Assembly (NCBI GenBank): GCA_948567375.1
Contig: OX419759.1
Coordinates: forward strand, 20,118,744-20,182,743
Length of the DNA: 64,000 bases
Source: Lunularia cruciata
Lineage: Eukaryota; Streptophyta; Marchantiopsida; Lunulariales; Lunulariaceae
Direction: 5' to 3'
The notes below the pieces were generated by a model. It made no database searches. It was given only the letters and a program-made list of their open reading frames with translations, and was not told the origin of the DNA. Shown piece after piece: positions 1 through 11,217 of this stretch. The first letter of the stretch is position 1. Every line of letters starts with the position of its first letter. The position numbers were made by a program, and so were the translations under genes.

Positions 1-1703
1 AGATATGCTCCTTACGACCGTAAGAATTTGACGGCACGAGCTTTGGGACCACAAACACAAGTCCTATAGGAATACGTGTGACACGACAATCTGGTCTTGC
101 GGCGTAGTCTGCGGTCCCAGAAACCCTCAGCGCTCCGTACATTCCCGCTCCCGTTCAACTGACCGGGTGCAGCGTACTGGACCGGTCAATCCGGTCATTA
201 GATAGGTCCGCTCTACCGACATGAGCGGCAGTCGGGACTCCGGGGTCCGTTCAAGTAAACGTTCCTGGAAACGCTGCTGATGGGAGACCAAATATATTTC
301 GAACAGTTGAGATTCTTCGCGGATTTTGATGAATCCCGTCGTTGCCCCGCACAGGATAGGGAGGCGCTTTTGGATCATCTTGCGCTTGGAATATTTCTAC
401 TTATCTCTTCATCCATTTCAGCAGTAGTTCTTTATAAACGGGGAATCAGATTCCTTGTGCAGGAAGTCAAATCTTTGTTAGTACGAGGATTTGACTTCCT
501 GCAAAAGGAATCTGATTGTTAAATATTTAAAATTACTTAAGAATACTTGAAATATTAAGAATATAATAAGAATACTTAAAAATCCATTTGCCATGATGGT
601 GCAGTTTGTCGAGACGAAGAGTTTTGTTCACCGCAGAATATCAACATAGTAATAGAATTTATTCACTGGTCTTGTGCACGTGATTTCAAAAGTATATCAA
701 TCAAATGTATATCAAGGAACATGTTGATTTCTGCTTGGCTGATTTTCAGTTCAGACATTATGGATGTGAGCAAAAGTTGGCCCAGTTTCCGGATGTATAG
801 GATGATGCCATGTGCTTGAACAGATCAGATTCCATGTTTGTGACCCAAATGGAGAAAAAGCTTTACTGGAGGGTTGATGTTGATTTCACTTTGATCGTGG
901 GACCACTTCGTGGGTGATGTTTTGTCCTGTTAACAGTATCTATCGGCGGTAATGGACACTATGATTTCAAGGAGTTTGTTTGACTACGTGACTTGAAAAG
1001 AACACACATGGTTAAAGGCAGTGCGGACAAATTTGATAACCAGCTTGTTAGCTCATAGAAAAGTGGATACTGGAAAGAATCGAAGGAATGAAAACACTTA
1101 AATTCCATTAACAAAATGTTACCCCGGAATAAAAAAGGTTACTATCCTGTAGCAACATGTGTTGTGTTACATGTGCCTAGTTGCCCCCCTAGGCAGACAG
1201 TTTTTTATTCCCTGGTCTTCCTTTTCTGTTTGCACCTATCATGATAGTGGATTCTGATACTCATAACTTTTTCAGAGGTATCTACATTAGACTCATAACC
1301 TTCTACTTGGCCATGCGCACATATCACTTCCAAAGTTTGATAACTTTGTTTCACTAGACTCTAAGAAATTTCAGGCAAATATCATCGAGTGTATGCACAC
1401 CCACAATTTCACCAACATTCTCATTGATACACCGTTGTATGAGAGAGCTATGATTCTTTCATGTGGAGCAAAATGCTCCGAAGCTCGGTTCCATGCTTCC
1501 CCTTTGATAAAGGGTTTTAGTTTTACATCAAAGGAGTTCTCTTTTGCAGTCAAACCGTATCTAGGTCTCCCTCATCTGACCCTACTAAGGCTCCTAGACC
1601 AATGCATATGGTCTCACATATGACACACATTTCATACGTCTTTTATGGTGTGCTATAAGAAGAGAACCCATCCGAGCTAACGATGTCATCCGAGACCTAA
1701 TGA
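1..1703. other. Intergenic DNA, no gene seen
   Basis: Short open frames occur on both strands, but none has a recognisable domain, repeats in another frame of a known family, or a plausible gene structure. The only notable structure is the hairpin at 444-517, described separately. Base composition is mixed and clearly richer in G and C than the DNA beyond 10 kb. Confidence 0.6.
444..517. repeat. Near-perfect 30-bp inverted repeat (hairpin)
   Basis: Bases 444-473 and 488-517 are reverse complements at 29 of 30 positions, with a 14-base loop between. If transcribed on either strand the RNA would fold into an almost uninterrupted 30-bp stem. A plant miRNA precursor usually has a longer, more bulged stem, so a short foldback element or the scar of a miniature transposon is equally possible. 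No target duplication was found at the edges. Confidence 0.85.
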
Positions 1704-1708
1704 CTCAA

Positions 1709-2301
1709 TATAATAGTATTAGCTAGACATGTTATCTAGAGGTGGAAATTGGATTGGTAATATAGTGAGGGATATTATATCTGAGAGTCTAAATAGATTA
1801 GATAGAGGTGTCACCAAAAATTATTCCACTAATAGTGCAAAGGTCGAAAGCACCTTGAAAACTTCAAATCCAATTTTGGAGGCCTAGACGAATGAATTAG
1901 ACCTCAAAAAATAAAAGATACCACTCCCTTTGGATAAAGGGGCATTGCCTTCTTTCCCATGTTAGTCTCATTTAGAGCTTTCCAACTATACCTCACTTGT
2001 GCTTTTTTGAGCTTCCTACAAGAAGATTCTCTAAAGATTCCATAAAGATTCTCTCCAGTAAAACTTGTTTAACCAACCAAATATGACAAGGATAGACATG
2101 TCAAAAGTCCATCCAACTAATCTAAGGGTGGAGCTTGCTGACATATCACCAATCCATGTATTTGATCTAAGGATGGAGTTCCTTTTGAGTGGATCCTCTT
2201 TGCTACATAATAAAGACAAGATGCTTCTTTGGAGCATCGGAGTATTGAGGGATGAAGCCTTGTGTTTCTCTTGTGATTTCTCTTGTCCTCTGAACATTAC
2301 A
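1709..2301 (+). mobile_element. Solo LTR of the A/B/C/D chromovirus family, with 5-bp target duplication
   Basis: This 593-bp block aligns along its whole length with the LTRs of element B (38622-39215 and 44307-44911), from the start near the shared AGCTAGACAT motif to the final ATTACA. No internal retrotransposon sequence adjoins either end. The five bases before it (1704-1708, CTCAA) are repeated exactly after it (2302-2306), as expected for LTR-LTR recombination of a complete insertion. The terminal TG is now TA. It lacks the U3 duplication seen in the LTRs of A, C and D. Several open frames inside it are incidental. Confidence 0.85.
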
Positions 2302-2306
2302 CTCAA

Positions 2307-4903
2307 CTCCTTTTATCCATGCAGTCCATGGTATAGATTGAGCGGTGGTTGGATTTACCAAGACCACCTCCATGCCGAGTGAGAGAAAACATCATCACAT
2401 TCACAAATGGTTGCCATACTCTATACGATGTGGTGGTTGCAAACCTCCTACGAGGAGAGACACTAGCATGAGTGGACATTCAAGCAAGAGCAACAGCGGC
2501 CATTGCAGCTCAAGGAAAGGATGATCATTATGCACCACGACTCGCCTCCAATACCTTTGTTCTTTTGGCAGTAGAGATTTTTGGGCATTTTGATGATCAT
2601 TTTGACGGTCTGCTTAGGGAAGTAGTTTGAGGTTGCAAAGGAGAGGGATATGGCTATTTGCCAAGTATGATCGCCTCTTACTTTCAATAGAGGGTCTTAG
2701 TCACCTACATCGCTCTCGGACATAGGGTCTTCATAACCGTGCAGCAATTGTGAGAATGCACATCATATCTAAGAGCTTCTCCCTCACTTACCAAATGTCA
2801 GATTAGAGGACCTCTATCACACCGTCCAACAGTAGTTTTCTAGTTGCTTTTCTAATGGTTGCTTTGGGACCCTCCTTGGTTGAGTATGGGGTCTTGGTTG
2901 AGCTTCGGTTTGTGTCCCAGGGTTTTGTTGGCCTTGTGCACGGTACCTTTTGCAGTATGGGGTACTTTGTACTCCTTTTCTCTTTCCTTTGGGGTATGTA
3001 ATTTTGTGTGTTCCATTTAATTCTGCTCTATAGTCAAAGATTATCTGTCTTGGATTTGAAAATCGGAAATACCTGATTCATTCAAGATTTCTAGAAGCAA
3101 TTCTTTCAACAACGGTGGTACCCGCTCCTCTTCCTTAGTTTCTGAAGGTATAACTTCGGAATAATTCGTTGTTCTTGGTCAAATCCTTCTTAGGTCACTT
3201 TCTTTCTTCCAGCCCAAACAAGCTCCAAGCTTCCCGAAATCACGCACAGGAAATTGGACAAAATAGAGAAAACCTACAAAAATAGCTAAGAAAGAGGATT
3301 GGAGACCATGGTTGTTGAAACATTGTCCGTGTATATCGTGGATGGATCGGATATTCATGATTTAAGAATGGAAGACATTGAATATTTGTCAATGGTCGTG
3401 TTTCTATTCACAGAAGGAGAACAGACTTGCTTTATTGTAGGACTCATACGATGTTGCATGAGTTTCAATTTGCTACTTTCACACTTAAATTTGGGGCTAG
3501 ATATGCATGCACGAGTTGAGTTCCCTATCATATCATTCCACGACACAATGTACTGTACAACCTAAATGGAAGCCTTGAACAAAAATTTCTCATGAAGTGA
3601 GGAATTCCATTGTGCTGCACATACCATTTATGTCTTTGCTCACATCGGCAAATCCGGAAGCTCTGCTCAAAATGGAGTTCGAAGTGATGCACCTTTCTTT
3701 TCCCTATTTTGGCACATATAATACCTGGAAACTTCATCTCAAAATGGAGTTCGGACAAACCCACCCACTTCTCATGCCGAACGTTCTAAACCCTCCTTTT
3801 GCTTATCATAAAAAACTCTACCCCACCGGGTTCTCCTTGTCGGCTGGAGAGTGGATCTGTTTTCTATGGTTGCATTTCCTTTTCACGTCTTTTTGATCTC
3901 ATTTATATATCCATACTTTTTAGAGGCCAGACGACAATTTCACCGATGATGAGGATGACCAGTCGGTCGTTTGAACGAAACCGTCTTCCGGTTACTGATC
4001 TAGTGGAATAGATCCTCGTGATCGCAATTTCTTCAATCAAGATGGTAATATCCATTTGATGTTAATGTGACCTCGATGAGCACGAGGTCCAAGTGTTTCT
4101 ATGTACCCCAAGCAGCTTTTGATGCTCCGCCCTTATATATGACTACTCTGTATTGAATTCGTTTTGAAATTAAGCGAGGAAGAAAATGATCACTAAGCAC
4201 TAAGGAATTGTACATGGCTCCCTCCAGAAGGCTTTATTGACCATACCACGTCACCCCTTCACTCTGCATGAGTTTAATGTGTTCGTCCACTGTAAACAGA
4301 GGAGGGATTTACGTCCTCTTTCGAACTGGCGAGACTAATAAAACCACACTGCTTCTGAATAATGAATCGATTGCCCCTCACAAGGATGAATCATATGTTT
4401 TGTAGTTCTGACTTTCATACGTCATGTGAGGTGTCGAATTAACCATTCACTCGTCTCGCGAAATCGTAACTGTTACTAACTTTCGTTCTAGCATCTTTAT
4501 ACATCTCCCAAGGTCAGGCACGTATGAACTGGTGAATTCATTGGAAATAAGTGTCAAGCAAACATGAAAGAGTTAACCTGATAGGTTCGTCTTTTTAACC
4601 TTCCCCTCATTTAAATAAGAATGACTCAACTTGGCAGATAGATGTTTTTGAGCCAGTGACACTACAAGTTTTGACTCACCAATTCACCCAATAGATAAAT
4701 AAACGACGATACTAGTGAAAGCGGAATTCTACGTGGTTGCCTTTTTCCCGGAAAAGCGGAATTACCACGGTGCAGGAAATCTTTAATTTCCAATGCGTGA
4801 AATAACTTGATAGTACGGTAGATGTTTGTGTGTACAGGATGCTGTCAGCTACTCTTTAGTGCGGCGTCAACAATGGTGGAAATAGTTGACATAATGCTTG
4901 GAT
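2307..4903. other. Intergenic DNA, no gene seen
   Basis: No open frame here has a recognisable domain. A short phrase (CAAAATGGAGTTCG) occurs twice near 3668 and 3742, suggesting a local partial duplication. The right end is the likely promoter region of the zinc-finger gene. Confidence 0.55.
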
Positions 4904-4912
4904 TATATATAT
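4904..4912 (+). promoter_or_regulatory. Possible TATA box of the zinc-finger gene
   Basis: TATATATAT lies about 105 bp upstream of the first ATG of the zinc-finger frame, a normal distance for a plant TATA box with a short 5' leader. No other supporting element was identified, so this rests on position and motif only. Confidence 0.35.
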
Positions 4913-5016
4913 TGCAAACCATAAAGTGAACCGAGTCGCAGACGGGCCACCGTAACGCCTTCTACCGGTAATATAGTTGTGCTGTTCATGACCATCTCCG
5001 GGGGCCGGGTATAAGT

Positions 5017-5973
5017 ATGACAGTTTTCAGAGTGAGAGTAGATGACAGTTTTCAGAATGAGAGTAGATTGTATCGAGCGAAAATGCAGCAGGCGACCGTG
5101 ATGTGTCCTACACTCGCGAAGACCCTGAGAGAGGTCCTCGAAGTTGAAGAAGCATACAGAGACGAAGCTGAAGTTCAAGAAGCATTCAGAGACGAAGCTG
5201 CAGTGGTGCCGGTGGCCTTGATTAAGAACCGCCGGCCTTACAAGTGTGGTTTCCCTGCGTGCAATAAAACCTTCAAAAATCCCCAGACTATGAGTATGCA
5301 CTCTAAGACTCATTGCTCGGATGAATCCTATCGCCGAAGTGGAGCCAACGCGCATATGCTCTCCGTCTTACCTGCTGGGTTCAAAGCGGGCCACAACAAG
5401 AAAATTCCGTCGAAATGTCCACTGTGCATGAGGTCATTTGTGGGTCTCTACGAACTTAGGCGGCACTACGGTCGCAAGCACTCGGATGGCGAGAAGAAAC
5501 ATGCCTGTACAAAGTGCAATAAGAAGTTCTACATCGAGGTGGACCTGAGGGATCATTTGAAGCTGTGCGGGCAACCAATTTTGTGCAAGTGCGGGACGAA
5601 GTTCGCTTTCAAGTGCAACCTGGTTCAACACATTAACAGTCCCAAGAGAGCCGAGTGTCGAGATGCTTTTGACCAGTCCATCAATGCAGGGAAGCAGACC
5701 AAGCGCAAGAAGAAGAAGAGTCGCCAGAGTGTAGGGTGTCGAGATCTGCTTGCTGCTGCTGCTCATCCTCAGTCCGTTCCTGAGCCTGCTCCTATCGTTT
5801 CCAATGTAGAAGATGACAAGTTCGAACAACCAGCAATGCATGCGTGGGCCAGTCTCGCCCATGATGCTTTTGAGTTTTCCTCCGATATCCTCCTAGACAC
5901 GAAGCTCCCGCAACCTAATTGCGGATCGGCCTCCAACTTTGCGGTTTACGATCAAGGGCAATTTCTTTTTTGA
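5017..5973 (+). CDS. Four-zinc-finger C2H2/C2HC transcription factor (IDD/STOP1/WIP-like finger layout)
   Basis: This is a single 318-codon frame and probably a nuclear DNA-binding regulator. Finger 1 is C77/C82/H95/H99 and finger 2 is C134/C137/H150/H155. Finger 3 is C2HC-like (C164/C167/H180/C184). A fourth cysteine-rich finger starts with C-x-C at 190-192 and includes H205 and C214. Two ordinary fingers followed closely by C2HC and C-x-C fingers recall plant IDD, STOP1 and WIP proteins. Spacing does not match any one family exactly, so the family is inferred. A lysine/arginine run (about 226-236) looks like a nuclear localisation signal and is followed by an alanine run (246-249). Residues 42-61 hold an in-frame 10-residue tandem duplication (EVEEAYRDEA, then EVQEAFRDEA). 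The first 50 bp of the frame are a 25-bp tandem repeat, not a multiple of three, so translation may really begin at Met23 (5083) or Met29 (5101). No intron is needed. Target genes cannot be read from the sequence. Confidence 0.8.
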   Translation: MTVFRVRVDDSFQNESRLYRAKMQQATVMCPTLAKTLREVLEVEEAYRDEAEVQEAFRDEAAVVPVALIKNRRPYKCGFPACNKTFKNPQTMSMHSKTHCSDESYRRSGANAHMLSVLPAGFKAGHNKKIPSKCPLCMRSFVGLYELRRHYGRKHSDGEKKHACTKCNKKFYIEVDLRDHLKLCGQPILCKCGTKFAFKCNLVQHINSPKRAECRDAFDQSINAGKQTKRKKKKSRQSVGCRDLLAAAAHPQSVPEPAPIVSNVEDDKFEQPAMHAWASLAHDAFEFSSDILLDTKLPQPNCGSASNFAVYDQGQFLF

Positions 5974-6050
5974 GTGACAAGTTAGCTTGTTCGCCCGGCT
6001 GATGATCCAGGGCAATTTCTTTGTTGACAGACAGCTCGTCCACCCGATAG
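5950..6050 (+). repeat. Imperfect 54-bp tandem duplication across the stop codon of the zinc-finger gene
   Basis: The stretch from GATCAAGGGCAATTTCTT (5950) through the stop and early 3' UTR is repeated, with changes, from GATCCAGGGCAATTTCTT (6004). Both copies keep a TGA after the TTTCTT run. The duplication places a second copy of the last codons in the 3' UTR. Confidence 0.7.
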
Positions 6051-6137
6051 GGATGAGGCCCCCACGCAGGCGAGTCCATTGGGCTGTGGAATCACGTTCA
6101 CCCCGGACACCTGTGAGAAGCGATGTCATTTACGATT

Positions 6138-6143
6138 AATAAA
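6138..6143 (+). terminator. Candidate polyadenylation signal
   Basis: AATAAA lies about 165 bp downstream of the stop codon of the zinc-finger gene, followed by T-rich sequence near 6170-6180. Plant polyadenylation signals are loose, so this is only a reasonable candidate. Confidence 0.4.
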
Positions 6144-9100
6144 ATGGATCAATGCGGCGATCCAGTGTGAAATTTTTTGCTCCAACTTGTGATTTCAGCT
6201 CGGTTGTTAGAAAATTTCTGCATTCAGTGTATGTAATACCTTCTTGGCAATCTACAATGTGAGTGAGTTCTCCTTAGCACCGCGTGATTATAACTTTACG
6301 TCTGCAGAAATTCACGTGCCTCGTCTACCTTGAAGTCCTGACGCTCGTGGTGAATCTTTCATACCGGTACTTCTCAAGTCTACGCGTTTGCCGACCATCC
6401 ATCCTTTTCTCTCAGTTGTCAGAGCTTCGGTGTGGCGCAGGGCGTACGCATGGTCCACCATTAACCTTTCTTATATTACTACTACTCATGGGACGAATTT
6501 TGTCAAAGATGCCACACTGATTTCAGCTTCAAGTCTGATTGATAATCAAAGGGGCTTAGTAGTCGGCACTCTTAACATTGACGAAGCAGATGATGATTTG
6601 AAGTCCAAAAGAGGAATGGCACGAGGCAGGTTCAAACTTTTTCAACGATGCCTTGTTTCGACGTCCAAGAACTTAAAAGAGCAAGAACTTAAAAGAGCAA
6701 TTAAGACATCGAGACACAAAAGATAGGACGCATGAAACTGCAGGGACATAAAGGTTGGAAGACCAAATAACAACGACAAAGACAGAAAGTCATCCAAGAT
6801 CGAAAGGAATAGAAAACATGGTACCAATTAGCTCTTGAGTTTTCAAGGGAAAAGTTCAAACCAGAAAGTCTGCATGGCTCGAGGCGAAGTAGAATGAGAC
6901 ACCGAACGATCCAACGTTACATTGATGGGATGGTAGATATGATAAAGTGCGAGGAGAAATAAATGAAGAAGAAAGCCGACCTCATCGAACACAAGAAGGA
7001 TCAATCAAGGAGGATGGGAAGACCAACAAGAGAAAATAAATTAATTGGAGAAATAATTAAGATCAACATTTGAGTGAAAGGAAGAGAAGAAGAATAAAGA
7101 CAAAAGCGTTCCATACGAAAGTGATGAAAAATCAAACTATCAACTGATGGTGCCACACATAATCGAATGTTCTTCATACCCTTGCCCTTACAGCGGTCGG
7201 TTATTTTACAACGACGAGGAGGAACATTGGTGGGTACAAATTAGACCCCCAATGGCCGCTGTGAAGTTTCGATTTAGTTCTTAACACGATGTCAACACAC
7301 TAGGATGATTTGAAGCGTTTATGATAGACACTTTCCATAGAAACTCTGCGTAAATATCGCATTAGAGTCCACTCTGGTGAGGTGAACTCGCGACGAGAAA
7401 ATCGAGGTTATCTCGAGAACGAAATTCAAATTCGGTTGGTTTAAATAGTTGAAAGTGGATTTTTTTCCATAATTACAAAAAAAACAATTGTTAATAGTGA
7501 TTCTAGATAAGATAGTAAACGTAGTGAATTTGTGAGAAAATCCCCTATGTAACATTCATCTTCTATTGAGAGGACGAGTTACAACAAACTTTCCATCTCG
7601 ATAACAAACGCCTATTAATGTCAATTTTGCAGTAGTTGGCAGTAAGAAGAACATGCGTCTTTCCCAGTCTTTAATTCCCTAAACAAAATCCAAAGCATCA
7701 GAGCAATCGTCAGATTATAGGATAAGGTGTATAATTCTTAGAACAGAATCTACACAGAGAAACTTGATTATTATTTCAACTCTATCATTATTTAGAAATG
7801 AACTCACCATAAATTTCATTAATACATGCAACACTAAAACAAATTCCTAACAAGAATGTCCAACTTGCTTAACCCTCCCTTATTTTCTGTCGTGCAATCT
7901 ACCGATACCTTTCAGTTCAGTTTCAGATAACTGAGCATTTCCATTGTCTACTATCAGACATTTGAAACTCCTCTCTCTTGCAAGGGCGTCTTCAAGAGCA
8001 AGAGAAACAATTCCACATATGCAAGTACCAAACGGTGAGCGATCTCATATCGTGATCCCTATTCTCTTCAATCGTCATGGATAGAGTCCTCAAGTGCAGC
8101 AGTCTTATATGGAATGTGGCACTTTGAGAACTCTACTGGACAAACCACCATACACAGTTCCTGTTACCGGAGAAGCTTGTTTGTCCCTGTATCTTCGCAC
8201 TAGCATGTTCGACGTGGTTGATTCTGGCGCGCGTCCCCATTGAGGTTCCGAAACCCCGAGTTGCGGAGATTGGACCTGTCAGCTCAAATCGCGGAGCCGG
8301 ACCAGACCTGACATGTCAGCGAAAGTCGCGGACCTGAACGTGATGCTCCGAACACATAATTTCGTTCTTGTCGCCGAATCTAAATTTGGTTGACTAAGTT
8401 TAGCGACGAGTTTAGAGGCGCAGCACTCCGAGTTACCCTTCCCGGATAAAAGGGCCGCGAAGACAAATCCTGCATATGGGTTTTGATTTTGTGAATCCTT
8501 GAACTCGACGAATCTGGTTTGGCTCGTAGCCCCGGGTCCCTGGGTACATGGATTCGACTGTACTGCCCTACCCTACCTTGTAAGATTTTAAAGTGATCTC
8601 GCTTTGCACCAACGTGGTAGTGTGAAAGAAATTCCGTAAATTGCTTAAATTTCGAGGTCATTTTTTCTCATTTTTCTAAGAAGAAAATGCAAAGATTTGA
8701 GAACTGCAATTTATTGAATCGATTTCCATTTGGTTTGAACGGATTGAACTTACTTTTATCATGTCCACTAGGCGACGTTAGCATAAGTGAGAATTATGAA
8801 CTCTAACAAGGAGATATAAATATCATACAGAAAGAAAATGAGTAGAAGTAGACACACAACGTGCAATAAACAGGAGTTCTTAATTTTCTTGGAGGTTAAA
8901 TGTTTTAGTGAATTTTTTTCAACTTGCAAACTATTATGCTTTTTTTCCAATATTATGAAAATGCTAGGGGAATAAGTTTACATCCGTACAAGTTAATAGG
9001 ATATCCGGTAAAGATCACTACCGGCTCTAGAGATCAACAAGATCGGAAAAAAAATTTAGAAATTTCTGAGGAATCAGAAAAAGAATAATCAACATAGAAA

Positions 9101-9256
9101 CCTGACAATCTACGAAATGGGAATTAAGACCTCAAAATGTTGTAGATCACCTCACTAACACACGTAACATTTTATGCAACCATCCATAAAAGAGATTATG
9201 AAATTACATAAACATCAGTGAAAACCAACCCCCTGTTATTATTCCACTTAAGATGG
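6144..9256. other. Intergenic DNA, no supported gene
   Basis: A 112-codon plus frame (6388-6726) contains a basic, lysine-rich end but no recognised domain and is probably chance. A GC-richer patch near 8220-8350 holds the 10-base palindrome TGACATGTCA. No RNA gene or transposon was recognised. Confidence 0.5.
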
Positions 9257-9793
9257 TTACATGGGATACAATACGATACAACAAAATGGACAATTCGTCA
9301 TAATTTCATACCTTCCTGACGCAACAAAAGAGGTTGAATCGGGTAGATCTCCACCATAGTTGTAAACTGATTCACTTCCACTTCTGCCATCATCTGTCTG
9401 CCAAGATCTAAATGTTGTAGGTGAACACGTGAACAAGGCGAACCCGTATCGGTGAGGGGGCAAGCATGCCGTGTGTGTTATCCATAGGTGGTACTGCGAA
9501 TGGCTAAATGGTAGTGCGAAAGGAGACTGCCTCCTGTGAGTGGAGGACCATTCAGAGGTTTTGGACATCAAGACGTTTAGCCGGACCGCTAGAAGTGGTT
9601 TCGGTACATCAGTCTGATTGGGTCTGACGTCGACGAGCAAGCGGGATCGATAGGGAGAGGAGGGGGCGCTGGGAAGAGAGGAAGTAAGTGAGCGAGAAGA
9701 ATTCTCTATTTTCCAATGTACATTAGGGAATACAGTTAATTTCGTTTGGTTTCTTAATTTCAGTTTCATTGGTAAATGGAAGGGTACATACAT
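9257..9793 (-). CDS. Unrecognised 178-codon open frame, possibly not a gene
   Basis: This is the longest open frame outside transposons and the zinc-finger gene. It has no recognisable domain, signal peptide or membrane segment. It is rich in serine, proline and arginine, lies exactly at the shift from GC-richer to AT-rich DNA, and has no clear promoter. It could be one exon of an unseen gene or a chance frame in a GC-richer patch; I favour chance. Confidence 0.15.
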   Translation of the reverse strand: MYVPFHLPMKLKLRNQTKLTVFPNVHWKIENSSRSLTSSLPSAPSSPYRSRLLVDVRPNQTDVPKPLLAVRLNVLMSKTSEWSSTHRRQSPFALPFSHSQYHLWITHTACLPPHRYGFALFTCSPTTFRSWQTDDGRSGSESVYNYGGDLPDSTSFVASGRYEIMTNCPFCCIVLYPM

Positions 9794-10240
9794 TGTGGTT
9801 ATATATTTTACAAGAATATGTATGTGTGTTGTTTCTCAATTTTAGTTTCTTGGTGCTTAAATTGAAGGGTATAGAGTATTTTTTGTTAAAATATTAATTT
9901 ACGTACATTTGTAGGGTTTTGATGAATATACTTAGATTTGTATGATTTTGAGTGATCATTTTAGTAGGACTGTGATGAGTTCAGAATTTTTTCTTTCTAA
10001 TTTTTTTCTTTTGATACCATGATTTTTTTGAATTTAGTTTGAAAAAATTATAGCAATGTGAGACAAAAGATATGAGTGTTTACTTTCTAGGGTTTGAAGA
10101 GCTAAAACTTACTCATATGAGGTTGTATGTGAGTACGTAGTAGGTTTTCAAGTACGGGAAAGGTAGACTTGTGTTCTATGCTCTATGCTCCAATGTACTA
10201 TGTTATGTTCTTATTAATATTTTTGTGTTAACTATGGCTT

Positions 10241-10664
10241 CACTTCCATGGTGATCTTGCCTAGAACAGCACAAGATATACCATGCTTAGCTTAGTATGT
10301 CATAGACTCTTTATGTATAATAATAAGTAAAAAACCCTGTGAAAAAAGATACTAAGATTATGATTTGATCATTAGGAAGGTCCATTTCACTTTCAGTGTG
10401 ATCTTGCCTAGAACAGCACAAGATATACCATGCTTAGTATGTCATAGGCTCTTTGTGTATAAGAAGTAAAGATCCTATTGAAAAAAGATATTAAGATTAT
10501 GATTGATTATTAGGGAGGTCCATTTCACTTTCCGTGTGATCTTACCTAGAACAGCACAAGATATACCATGCTTAGTATGTCATAGACTCTTTATGTATAA
10601 GAAGTAAAGACCCATGTGAAAAAAAATACTAAGATTATGATTTGATCATTAGGGATGTCCATGT
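10241..10664. repeat. Three tandem copies of a roughly 140-bp unit
   Basis: Units begin at 10241, 10388 and 10526, each starting with CACTT and then GATCTT(G/A)CCTAGAACAG. Copies 2 and 3 are the most alike; copy 1 has a small internal insertion. A short TA run follows at about 10697-10715. Confidence 0.9.
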
Positions 10665-10937
10665 GAGGAAAGTAATTACATTGATATCCAAGATTTTATA
10701 TATATATATATATATTACATTGGTCTCTTTGCTGACCACAACCTTGATCTAGTCATTGATCATTTTAAGTATACTGTCAAGTTGTGAGAGTGGTTAGCAC
10801 TCAGTACTGTCTATATTTTGGAGCAAATTTCCATGTCCATATTTATTGTATACGGTTCCTTGTACACTCCATGAAGAGGCTAGATGTACTTTTTGCTTAC
10901 CGATCACTAGATTGGTAAGTGACTCTTTAAATAAATT

Positions 10938-11217
10938 AGCATGGTTTTTATTTTTCTTACTCTTATTTAAACGGTGTTTCATAATATTATAAGGTTGCAT
11001 GTGGTTAGCATGGTTCTTATTTTCTTACTCTTCTTTAAACGGTGTTTCATTATATTATAAGATTACATGTCGTTAGCATGGTTCTTATTTTCTTACTCTT
11101 ATTTAAATGATGTTTCATTATATTATAAGGAAGATTATATGTGGTTAGCATGGTTTTTATTTTTCTTACTCTTATTTAAATAGTGTTTAATTATATTATA
11201 AGTGTGCACGTGGTGCA
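10938..11217. repeat. Four tandem copies of a 68-72-bp unit
   Basis: Units start at 10938, 11007, 11075 and 11147 with AGCATGGTT, each containing a TTCTTACTCTT core and ending near a TTATATTATAAG motif. Length differences come from one or two small indels. Confidence 0.9.

Noticed and set aside
6388-6726. 112-codon plus-strand open frame as a gene
   Set aside because: No recognisable domain, no promoter or polyadenylation context, and overlapping frames of similar length in the same patch.
10241-11217. CRISPR-like array
   Set aside because: Units are contiguous tandem repeats of 70 or 140 bp with no unique spacers, in eukaryotic DNA.
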